In this document: positions 1 through 5,260 of the stretch, one piece after another
How positions within the stretch are numbered: the stretch's first letter is position 1
Layout: every line of letters starts with the position of its first letter
The notes under the pieces: model-generated
Seen by the model: the letters and a program-made list of their open reading frames with translations, nothing else
Databases searched by the model: none
Told to the model about the DNA's origin: nothing
Assembly (NCBI GenBank): GCA_022842745.1
Contig: JALHPA010000167.1
Location: 1 to 6,437, forward strand
Source: Pirellulales bacterium
GTDB lineage: Bacteria; Planctomycetota; Planctomycetia; Pirellulales; JALHPA01
Length of the DNA stretch: 6,437 bases
Direction of reading: 5' to 3'
Translations under genes and position numbers: made by a program

Positions 1-968
1 ACCCGTTCTTGTCGAACCACCGCGTAGCCGACGAGCGGAGCATGGGTGTCGACGAGGTCCATGCGATCCCGCCCGTGAATCGCGACGATGATGTGATCGA
101 AGGCTTTGCGGCTGATCAACCAGCGCCAGTATGGCTCGGATCGCTCTTGGGGACCGAACGCGCCTGCAGTGTTTTGGCCGTAGATTCGCAATAGGGAGGG
201 GAGCTCGACGTGCCGCCAGAGGCGGATGTTGAGGGGGAGGCGGGTCTGATTGGAAGCAGCGCTTTGGCGTGCCAGAAGGGTGCGCGCGCGGACCCGGGAG
301 CAGCTATGCCGCCCGCAGACCGCCCAACCGTGGCGGTGGAAGAAATGGGGAATCGTGGTGCGGAGGAGACCAAGCGCCGCGCCCGAAGCGCGCATGGAGC
401 GTTCCGCGTGGAGGAGCAATTGGGAAGCGTGTCCCTGGCCGCGATGTTCGGGGAGCGTGCCGAGCCAACCGAGCGTTACGGTGGGAAGTTTTTCCCCGCC
501 GAACAGCATGGTGCGGGGGGTGAGGTGGACGTGGGAGACGATGCGTTGATCGCGCTTTACGAGCAGACGGTGGGACGGTTCGTAGCAGGGGTCGTCCTGG
601 ACCGCATGGAATTCGTCGCGAGAGGGTCCCTGGAAGATCGCCAAGAGGAGCTGATGGATGTCTGGATGGTCGCCGGAGCGTGCCTGGGTTACTTGGACCG
701 GCGCGGCCGGGCGAACCGGGGCGTTCGGGGCGGGTCGGACAGCGACTTCGGGAAAGGGGGGTCGCTTGCGGGCGCGATCGGAGGATCGATCGCGCGGCGG
801 CCGACCCCGGGGAGGGGCGAGCGTGGGGCGGACAGCGCTAGAAGCGGCGCGGAGGTTGGAGGAGCGAGCGGCGCGGGGGGCGTCGTTGATCGAGGGTGGT
901 TGCGCCAGGGAGCATTCGCCACGCGCTTTTCGTCCCTGAACAAGCGGCGAAACTTTCGCTCGGCTCAT
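1..968 (-). CDS. GNAT family N-acetyltransferase, 3' end cut by the window
   Basis: This reading frame has no stop from the ATG at 966-968 down to base 1, giving 322 visible residues; the C-terminus is missing. Residues 1 to about 88 are rich in Arg, Pro, Ala and Ser and look disordered. From about residue 91 the protein looks globular. Residues 166-185 contain the acetyl-CoA-binding motif A of the GNAT fold, with RGQGHA (176-181) matching the R/Q-x-x-G-x-G/A signature at the start of the pyrophosphate-binding helix. A conserved-looking stretch, GLLRTTIPHFFHRHGWAVCG (200-219), follows. Near residues 280-320 a second segment (YWRWLISRKAFD, then VGYAVVRQER) resembles the second half of longer, Eis-like or two-domain GNAT proteins. 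Known for the family: transfer of an acetyl group from acetyl-CoA to an amine. The substrate cannot be told. The start is supported by AGAGGA seven bases upstream and an in-frame TGA at 999-1001. No other ATG precedes the domain. Confidence 0.85.
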   Translation of the reverse strand, partial: MSRAKVSPLVQGRKARGECSLAQPPSINDAPRAARSSNLRAASSAVRPTLAPPRGRPPRDRSSDRARKRPPFPEVAVRPAPNAPVRPAAPVQVTQARSGDHPDIHQLLLAIFQGPSRDEFHAVQDDPCYEPSHRLLVKRDQRIVSHVHLTPRTMLFGGEKLPTVTLGWLGTLPEHRGQGHASQLLLHAERSMRASGAALGLLRTTIPHFFHRHGWAVCGRHSCSRVRARTLLARQSAASNQTRLPLNIRLWRHVELPSLLRIYGQNTAGAFGPQERSEPYWRWLISRKAFDHIIVAIHGRDRMDLVDTHAPLVGYAVVRQER

Positions 969-1134
969 TGCGCATTCCTCTTGCGGCTGAGGCTGGTTTC
1001 AATCCGTACAGCATCAAATAGCCTACGGAGCAATTGCGCAAAGTCCAGGGCGGATTGACAAGTTTTCCACATTTTTTTCGGTGTGGCCGATAGGCGAGGA
1101 ATCGCCCGAGGTCGATTCGAGGGGAGCGAAGCGT

Positions 1135-1140
1135 TAGAAT
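1135..1140 (+). promoter_or_regulatory. Possible -10 element for the nucleoside hydrolase gene
   Basis: TAGAAT differs from the sigma-70 consensus TATAAT at one base. It lies 65 bases before the start codon, which would leave a leader of roughly 55-60 bases. The -35 hexamer at the usual 17-base spacing (TCGATT, 1112-1117) is poor, so the call rests on the -10 alone. A perfect TTGACA occurs at 1055-1060 but has no matching -10 downstream of it. Confidence 0.22.
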
Positions 1141-1157
1141 TTGGGGAGGGATTGATC

Positions 1158-1196
1158 GTGAAGCGAACTGTGCGCTTCCACCAGACCCCGTGGAGG
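1158..1196 (+). promoter_or_regulatory. Leader with overlapping hairpins and the ribosome binding site
   Basis: The SD GGAGG (1192-1196) sits nine bases before the ATG at 1206. Just upstream, TCCAC (1177-1181) can pair with GTGGA (1190-1194), which covers part of the SD. An alternative stem, GAAGCG (1160-1165) with CGCTTC (1173-1178), extendable by GT/AC across one bulged C, uses some of the same bases, so the two cannot form together. This is the geometry of a translational switch. The stems are short, so chance is a real alternative. Confidence 0.3.
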
Positions 1197-1205
1197 ATGT
1201 GAGCG

Positions 1206-2141
1206 ATGGCTAGGAAGGTGATACTTGACGTCGATCCGGGCATCGACGATGCCGTGGCGATCGCCTTGGCGTTGGGTCTGCCGGAATTGGATGTGGTGGC
1301 GGTGACGGCGACCGGGGGGAGCGTTCCGGCGGCGATGGCCACGACCAACGTGCAGAAGGTTATCGAACAAATCGATCCCTTGCGTTGGCCGCGGATCGGC
1401 GCGGCGCCCTTGGACAACCCGTTGCCCCTGGACGAGCTGCACATGAACGGGGCGGATGGCCTGGGAGCGACGGAGATTCCGGTCGCGGGATTGGCCAATC
1501 TGCACACGGCGGAAAAGGTGTTGGCGGACGAGATCCGCTCGGCGAACGGGATGGTGACACTAATTGCGCTTGGGCCATTAACGAATATCGCGCGGGTGTT
1601 TCAACGGGAATCGTCGCTGGCCGGGCAGGTCGGTCGGCTGATCGTGGCGGGGGGGTGCGTGACGGCGCCGGGGAACGTTTCACCGTCGGCGGAGTTCAAT
1701 ATTTACTGCGACCCGTTGTCGGCGCGTTACGTGTTGCGGTTGCCGATGACCAAGACGTTGTTGCCATTGGACGTGACGGATCGGTTGTTATGGGGATTCG
1801 ACCTGTTCGACCAGTTGCCTTCGGAGGAGACGCGGACGGGGAAGTTCTTGCGAAAGATTTTGCCGTTTGCGTATCGCGCGCATCGGCAGCGGCTGGGGTT
1901 GGAGGAGATTTACTTGCGCGGCGCCGCGGCGGTGATCGCGGCGTCGAACCCCGAGTACTTCCAGTACGAGGAGGAAGCGGCCTGCGACGTGGAGGTCGAG
2001 GGAGAGCTGACGATGGGGGCGACAGTTTTCGACCGGCGGCAGGTGCGAGAATGGCGGCCGAACACGGATCTGGCCATCGAGATGGACGTAGCCGCAGTGC
2101 GGGAGCGGATTGTAAGCGGTTTGACTGCAAACGTGGATTGA
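1206..2141 (+). CDS. Nucleoside hydrolase family protein with altered catalytic residues
   Basis: The 311-residue protein has the normal length for the inosine-uridine nucleoside N-ribohydrolase family, cytoplasmic enzymes that cleave the N-glycosidic bond of nucleosides to base plus ribose for salvage. DVDPGIDDA (8-16) is the family's N-terminal Ca2+/ribose Asp cluster, with D8, D10, D14 and D15 present. HMNGADGLG (79-87) corresponds to the VHGxDGLG segment, GPLTNIA (123-129) holds the Ca2+-contacting Thr126, and EFN (163-165) matches the ribose-binding Glu/Asn pair. However, YLRGAAAV (236-243) stands where the family has LHDxxAV, so the catalytic His and the Ca2+-ligand Asp (H241/D242 in the Crithidia enzyme) are Arg238-Gly239. 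Ser39 stands where Asn39 is usual. The start is set by GGAGG nine bases upstream. Membership is clear, but whether it still hydrolyses nucleosides is uncertain. Confidence 0.93.
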   Translation: MARKVILDVDPGIDDAVAIALALGLPELDVVAVTATGGSVPAAMATTNVQKVIEQIDPLRWPRIGAAPLDNPLPLDELHMNGADGLGATEIPVAGLANLHTAEKVLADEIRSANGMVTLIALGPLTNIARVFQRESSLAGQVGRLIVAGGCVTAPGNVSPSAEFNIYCDPLSARYVLRLPMTKTLLPLDVTDRLLWGFDLFDQLPSEETRTGKFLRKILPFAYRAHRQRLGLEEIYLRGAAAVIAASNPEYFQYEEEAACDVEVEGELTMGATVFDRRQVREWRPNTDLAIEMDVAAVRERIVSGLTANVD

Positions 2142-2156
2142 CCGGTGCCCCCGGCG

Positions 2157-2189
2157 GGCGGCGAAGCCGCGCCGCCGAGGACCGATTTT
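2157..2189. terminator. GC hairpin between convergent genes, possible terminator
   Basis: In the 57-base gap between two convergent genes, GGCGGC (2157-2162) can pair with GCCGCC (2171-2176), or more tightly GCGGC (2158-2162) with GCCGC (2166-2170) around a GAA loop. On the plus strand a short TTTT (2186-2189) follows after ten bases, which is weak for intrinsic termination. On the minus strand no T-tract follows. Placement between two stop codons is the main support. Confidence 0.35.
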
Positions 2190-2198
2190 GGGACATGC

Positions 2199-2780
2199 TC
2201 AGGCAGGGGCGAGTTCGGCCAGGTGTTTGGCGAGCCGCTTGCGGGCGACGTGGAGCCGCCGCTTAATGGTTCCCACCGGGGACTCGAAGTCGTCGCTCAT
2301 TTCCAAGAGCGAACGACCCTCGACGTAAAACGCTTCCAGCGTCTGGCGGTCCATGTCTCCGAGCCTTTTCAAGCCGGCCCGGACTTGTTGCCGGGTTTCC
2401 TTGGCGACGGCCTGGCGCAGCGGGGTGTCGGTATTCACGCAGGAGGCTTCGAGGGAGTGGGACTCGGCGGCGAACACCGGACCTCGGCGCAGGCAGCGAT
2501 TGATCGACATGCGGACGGCGATCGAGCGGAGCCAGCCGGGGAAGCAGGCCGGGTCGCGCAACTGCGGCAGCTTTTGCATGGCCTGGACGAAGACTTCCTG
2601 GGCCAGTTCCTGGGCCTCGGCATGGTTGTTCAATTTGCGCAGGGCGATGGCGTAGATCGTCCGCTCGAAGCGTTCGACCAGTTGGCCAAAGGCGTGCCGG
2701 TTGCCGGACTTCGCTAATGCGACCAACTCGAGCAATTCGGAGTCGGTCGCTGGGGTCTCGTTTTCCGCGAGCGTGGTCAT
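2199..2780 (-). CDS. ECF-like RNA polymerase sigma-70 factor
   Basis: The 193-residue protein has the two-domain layout of ECF (group 4) sigma factors, which direct core RNA polymerase to a specific promoter set. Region 2 spans about residues 21-98 and includes AEAQELAQEVFVQAMQKL (55-72), the polymerase-binding and -10 recognition helices, followed by FPGWLRSIAVRMSINRCLR (80-98). A linker of about 35 residues leads to region 4 (about 133-186), where GRSLLEMSDDFESPVGTIKR (155-174) is the helix-turn-helix that reads the -35 element. The open frame continues upstream to 3008, but those 76 residues are Arg/Pro-rich and unlike the family. I chose the ATG at 2778-2780, whose product starts with a short acidic tail (MTTLAENETP). 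Its SD is weak (GGAA six bases upstream). No anti-sigma gene is seen on either side, so its signal is unknown. Family assignment is secure; the regulon cannot be inferred. Confidence 0.93.
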   Translation of the reverse strand: MTTLAENETPATDSELLELVALAKSGNRHAFGQLVERFERTIYAIALRKLNNHAEAQELAQEVFVQAMQKLPQLRDPACFPGWLRSIAVRMSINRCLRRGPVFAAESHSLEASCVNTDTPLRQAVAKETRQQVRAGLKRLGDMDRQTLEAFYVEGRSLLEMSDDFESPVGTIKRRLHVARKRLAKHLAELAPA

Positions 2781-2863
2781 GACTTGTTCCAACCGTGGAT
2801 TGAGGGGATCGCCAGCGGATGGGACCGCGTAGGGGGCGATTGCCGGGGAACGGGAGAAAAGGC

Positions 2864-3112
2864 GCGAACGCACTTTTCGCCGCAGTGGCCGGCTCCGTCG
2901 GGTTAGAGGCTGATTTGCCCGCGCGGGCAACCGATCAGCTTCTGGCGACGGGTTCCGAAACGGCGCGACGCGTGGCCGCCAGGCAGGGCGCCATCCGTAG
3001 ACTGCCAAGCGGCAATCGATTACGGAGTACCCGTACGGCGACCGCTACGAAGCGGCGTACCTCGACGCGCCAGGGGGCGGCGACGGCGCGTTCGGCTGTG
3101 GCGGCCGAACGC
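2864..3112. repeat. Cluster of five stem-loops upstream of the sigma gene
   Basis: Perfect or near-perfect inverted repeats follow one another. GCGAA/TTCGC lies at 2864-2880. TTGCCCGC/GCGGGCAA (2915-2930) is flanked by GCTGAT (2909-2914) and ATCAGC (2934-2939). CCGTA (2995-2999) and TACGG (3021-3025) enclose TGCC/GGCA (3003-3014). GTACG (3033-3037) and CGTAC (3056-3060) enclose CCGCT/AGCGG (3042-3055). GCGTTCGGC (3088-3096) pairs with GCCGAACGC (3104-3112). The strand of any transcript is undecided. The DNA is GC-rich, so single short stems mean little; the density and the two long arms are the point. Confidence 0.45.
2909..2939 (-). terminator. Long palindrome at the end of the small ORF
   Basis: A perfect 16-bp palindrome, TTGCCCGCGCGGGCAA (2915-2930), is extended by GCTGAT on the left and ATCAGC on the right with only a CCG bulge. 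As RNA it gives a stem of up to 12 bp. It overlaps the stop codon of the possible small gene at 2935-3237. No T-tract follows on either strand, so it is not a textbook intrinsic terminator. It could instead be a dimeric protein-binding site ahead of the sigma gene. Confidence 0.35.
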
Positions 3113-3237
3113 TCGTGCGCTCCGTAGAAGGCGCAGGGATGCGCGCTGCGTTTACCCTTGGCAATCGCGACGGCGTCACGGTCGTTGCGGAACGCAAAGA
3201 CGCGGCGGATCGTGGCGGATTGGGATGGGGTACGCAT
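2935..3237 (-). CDS. Possible small hypothetical protein
   Basis: A 100-residue frame starts at ATG 3235-3237 with AGGAG six bases upstream, one of the better ribosome binding sites in the window. It is read in the same direction as the sigma gene, 154 bases ahead of it. The first 60 or so codons end mostly in C or G, like the other minus-strand genes here, while later codons are less biased. The product is basic (many Arg, Ala, Val), with no signal peptide, membrane segment or motif that I recognise. The TGA stop lies within the extended arm of the palindrome at 2909-2939, so a transcript would end in a strong hairpin. Against it: the composition could be a by-product of high G+C, and the second half overlaps a run of stem-loops that may be a structured RNA or regulatory DNA instead. 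No function is proposed. Confidence 0.35.
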   Translation of the reverse strand: MRTPSQSATIRRVFAFRNDRDAVAIAKGKRSAHPCAFYGAHERSAATAERAVAAPWRVEVRRFVAVAVRVLRNRLPLGSLRMAPCLAATRRAVSEPVARS

Positions 3238-3718
3238 GGCTCGCTCCTGCGCGAAGGCGCGGGTTGGAGAGAAAGAAAATGGAAACGCTGACAGCTACAA
3301 CAAATGGACTAACGGAAAACGGATGTTTTGGGAAGGATTCCTCGCACGGTCGCCGAGGAGGCGCGATGGATCGGCACCCTCAAAAGTGTCATAAGCGGCG
3401 AGTGAAGTCAACAGATGCCGCCGGTGAAACCGGAAAGTGGTGCTGCAACTAACACGTTACCGCCGCGGTCGAACGGCTCGACCGGGGACTTCTGCTAAGA
3501 CGCTCCATCGGCCGGGAGGTTCGCGCGGGGAGCGAAAAAAATGTTTGGGGAGGGAGATTCTGGCTAGGCGAAGGGCGATGGGAGGTGTAGTGAAAGGACG
3601 TAAATTGTTTCTGATGAACGAGTTGCGACCAACGGTCGTGGTGCAGCAAACGGGCGGTCGCATCCGACCGGGTGGATAGCGGACGAGAGGAGGCGATGGT
3701 GAGGGCGGGTCGAAGCGG
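3238..3718. other. Gene-poor spacer between the mgtE stop and the small ORF
   Basis: No frame here shows a recognisable protein or convincing codon use. Bases about 3265-3440 are noticeably less GC-rich than the surroundings. Hairpins seen: TCCTCG/CGAGGA (3339-3359), CCGGT-GAA-ACCGG (3421-3433), CGGTCGA/TCGACCG (3466-3484), CGACC-AAC-GGTCG (3626-3638) and CGGTCG-CATC-CGACCG (3655-3670). A purine-rich run with seven A lies at 3535-3541. The promoter for the small minus-strand ORF should lie in the left part, but I find no good -35/-10 pair. Confidence 0.5.
3626..3670 (-). terminator. Tandem hairpins downstream of mgtE, possible terminator
   Basis: Read on the minus strand, the mgtE stop (3719-3721) is followed after about 48 bases by a 6-bp stem CGGTCG/CGACCG with a four-base loop (3655-3670), then by a 5-bp stem CGACC/GGTCG (3626-3638). 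The bases after the first stem include only TTT, so intrinsic termination would be weak. Position after the gene is the main argument. Confidence 0.3.
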
Positions 3719-5104
3719 TTAGGTGAAGTCGACGAAGATTTGGGCGATTGTGAAGTAAATCACAATCCCGGTCACGTCGACAAAGGTCGCGACAAAGGGG
3801 CTGCTGGCAAAACCGGGGTCGAAACCGAGACGTTTGAAGACCAGGGGGAGCATGGAGCCGACGAGCGTTCCCCATAGGCAAATGGCCGCTACGGAAAGGG
3901 AAATGATGATGGCCAGTGCGGTTGCCGTAATGTCCGTGTTTCCAGGCGCTGCCAAGACATGGGCCGGGGTGAGCCAGGCCCGGAAGAAGCCAATGGATCC
4001 GAGAGTCAGCCCTAGCGCCAAGCCCATCGCTAGTTCGTGGCGAAGGACGCGCCACCAGTCTTGGGGGCGGAGTTGGCCGAGGGCCATGGCGCGGGTGATG
4101 AGGGTGGCGGCTTGGGAACCGGAATTGCCGCCGGTGGAAATGCATAAGGGGACAAACAGGCTGAGAATAACAACCTTTTCGATCAGGGTTTCGTACTTGG
4201 CAAGCGCGGTGAAAGTGAACAGTTCGGCGATGAACAAACAGGAGAGCCAGAAGGAGCGCTTGCGCCAGACCGAAGCGAAGCTGGCTTCGAGGTAGTCTTC
4301 GTCCATGGGCATCAGACCGCCCATGCGATGGACGTCTTCGGTCGCTTCGTCGACGACGACGTCGATCACGTCGTCGTGGGTGACAATGCCGACCAGGCGG
4401 CCGGTGGTGTCAACGACCGGCATGGCGAGGAAGTCGTAACGGGCCATTTTCTTGGCGACGTCTTCCTGGTCCTCGTCGACGCGGACGGAGATCACGTCGC
4501 GCTCCATGAGATCGCTGACCGGTGTAGTGGGACGGGCCAGGATCAGATCTCGCAAGGAGACGAAGCCGAGCAGATGGCGGTCGTCGCCGAGGACGTAGAT
4601 GTAGTAGATCATCTCGCTGTTGGGGGCCTGGATGCGGAGCCGCGAGATGGCTTCCCCGGCGGAGATATCGGCGGGGATGGAGGCGTACTCGGTCGTCATA
4701 ACCGAGCCTGAGCTGTGCTCGGGGTAGGAGAGGAGGGTACGAATGTCCTGGCGTTCGGCCTTGGCGACGAGGGGGAGGAGGTCTTCGACGAGGCGTTCGT
4801 CGAGGCGCTTGAGGAGGTCAACGCGATTGTCGGGAGCCATTTCCTCGAGGAGGGCGGACATGCGTTGGCGGCCGCCCCCTTCCACGAGTTCCTCCTGTTT
4901 GCTGTTGGAGTAGTAGGAGAAGATGTCGGCTTGGATGGCGAGGGGGGCGTGGGCGAGGACCTGCCAGGTTTCGTCGACGGAGAGGCCCTCGGTGAAGTCG
5001 GCGACGGTGGCGGGATGCAACTCGGTGGCGACTTCGAGCAGACCTTGGCTGTCCTGCTCGGCCAGCATGAGGCGGATTTCGGGCAGGAGAATGGGGTTGA
5101 CCAT
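3719..5104 (-). CDS. mgtE: MgtE family magnesium transporter
   Basis: The 461-residue protein has the full MgtE architecture and usual length (about 450). Residues 1 to about 130 form the cytoplasmic helical N domain. Two CBS domains follow at about 136-196 and 199-256 (for example FLAMPVVDTTGRLVGIVTHD, 225-244). Five membrane segments lie at about 284-304, 309-325, 353-377, 392-423 and 434-458. The conserved PLCISTGGNSGSQ (319-331) and FVATFVDVTG (437-446) are the pore signatures; Asp443 corresponds to the pore Asp that binds Mg2+ in the Thermus structure. Known for the family: a homodimeric inner-membrane Mg2+ channel whose N and CBS domains sense cytoplasmic Mg2+ and close the pore. The frame is open up to 5215, but the extra 37 residues look unrelated, and MVNPILLPEI begins where the family aligns. 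No SD precedes this start. I see no Mg2+ riboswitch in the 156-base leader region. Confidence 0.96.
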   Translation of the reverse strand: MVNPILLPEIRLMLAEQDSQGLLEVATELHPATVADFTEGLSVDETWQVLAHAPLAIQADIFSYYSNSKQEELVEGGGRQRMSALLEEMAPDNRVDLLKRLDERLVEDLLPLVAKAERQDIRTLLSYPEHSSGSVMTTEYASIPADISAGEAISRLRIQAPNSEMIYYIYVLGDDRHLLGFVSLRDLILARPTTPVSDLMERDVISVRVDEDQEDVAKKMARYDFLAMPVVDTTGRLVGIVTHDDVIDVVVDEATEDVHRMGGLMPMDEDYLEASFASVWRKRSFWLSCLFIAELFTFTALAKYETLIEKVVILSLFVPLCISTGGNSGSQAATLITRAMALGQLRPQDWWRVLRHELAMGLALGLTLGSIGFFRAWLTPAHVLAAPGNTDITATALAIIISLSVAAICLWGTLVGSMLPLVFKRLGFDPGFASSPFVATFVDVTGIVIYFTIAQIFVDFT

Positions 5105-5260
5105 GGGAAGTTCTATTGAATCGCGATGGCGCGCCAGGGCCAAGCCGGGATCGGTCGGGAACGGAAAAATCTTAGGACATTTTCGCAATTCTCCCCTCGA
5201 TCCGGTAGGATCCAATTCGGACGAGGAGGGATCGAGGTACTCTTTTTTTGGGGGTGAGCT
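5105..5260. other. Divergent intergenic region between mgtE and the secreted protein gene
   Basis: These 156 bases separate divergent starts and must serve both genes. The half next to mgtE shows no SD and no clear structure. The half next to the plus-strand gene carries the inverted repeat and T-tract described separately. A TAGGAT (5206-5211) resembles a -10 element but has no -35 partner. The space is enough for promoters but short for an M-box type Mg2+ riboswitch, and I do not recognise one. Confidence 0.5.
5195..5249 (+). promoter_or_regulatory. Inverted repeat followed by T-tract, possible attenuator
   Basis: CCTCGATCC (5195-5203) and GGATCGAGG (5229-5237) are perfect 9-bp inverted copies separated by 25 bases. 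Five bases later comes a run of seven T (5243-5249), ending 11 bases before the start codon at 5261. On the plus strand this is the order of an intrinsic terminator, yet no plus-strand gene lies upstream to be terminated. It could be a transcription attenuator in the leader, or a repressor operator with an incidental T run. The SD-like GGGGGTGA lies at 5250-5257, immediately after the T-tract. Confidence 0.35.

Larger units (their letters stand above)
969..1205. other. Divergent intergenic region
   Basis: These 237 bases separate the minus-strand acetyltransferase from the plus-strand nucleoside hydrolase and must hold the promoters of both. Contents seen: an in-frame stop and SD for the acetyltransferase at the left end; two copies of ATTGCGCA (967-974 and 1033-1040), the second inside the palindrome TTGCGCAA; a T-rich patch at 1063-1078; a 5-bp hairpin with a GGAA loop (1093-1106); a possible -10 element TAGAAT (1135-1140); and overlapping hairpins at 1158-1194 next to the hydrolase start. 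No protein or RNA gene is recognised. Confidence 0.6.

Noticed and set aside
210..1058. Long plus-strand open frame opposite the acetyltransferase
   Set aside because: The product is low-complexity and Gly/Arg-rich with no motif, while the opposite strand encodes a clear GNAT protein over the same bases.
1055..1060. Perfect TTGACA as a -35 element
   Set aside because: No -10-like hexamer lies 16-19 bases downstream; the sequence there is GC-rich after a T run.
1063..1071. TTTTCCACA, a match to the relaxed DnaA-box consensus TTWTNCACA
   Set aside because: It is a single copy with no cluster of boxes, no AT-rich unwinding region and no replication genes nearby, so chance is the simplest explanation.
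2781..3008. 76-residue N-terminal extension of the sigma factor
   Set aside because: The frame is open, but the residues are Arg/Pro-rich and unlike sigma factors, and the ATG at 2778-2780 gives a product of normal ECF length.
3280..3452. 57-codon plus-strand ORF with GGAGA eight bases upstream of the ATG
   Set aside because: The product is short and polar with no recognisable feature, codon use is not distinctive, and no conservation can be assessed from sequence alone.
5105..5215. 37-residue N-terminal extension of MgtE
   Set aside because: The family's N domain begins at the downstream Met (5102-5104), and the extension has no resemblance to it.
5105..5260. Mg2+ riboswitch upstream of mgtE
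   Set aside because: The leader is short, and I cannot identify the conserved helices of the M-box; the only clear inverted repeat is placed for the opposite gene.
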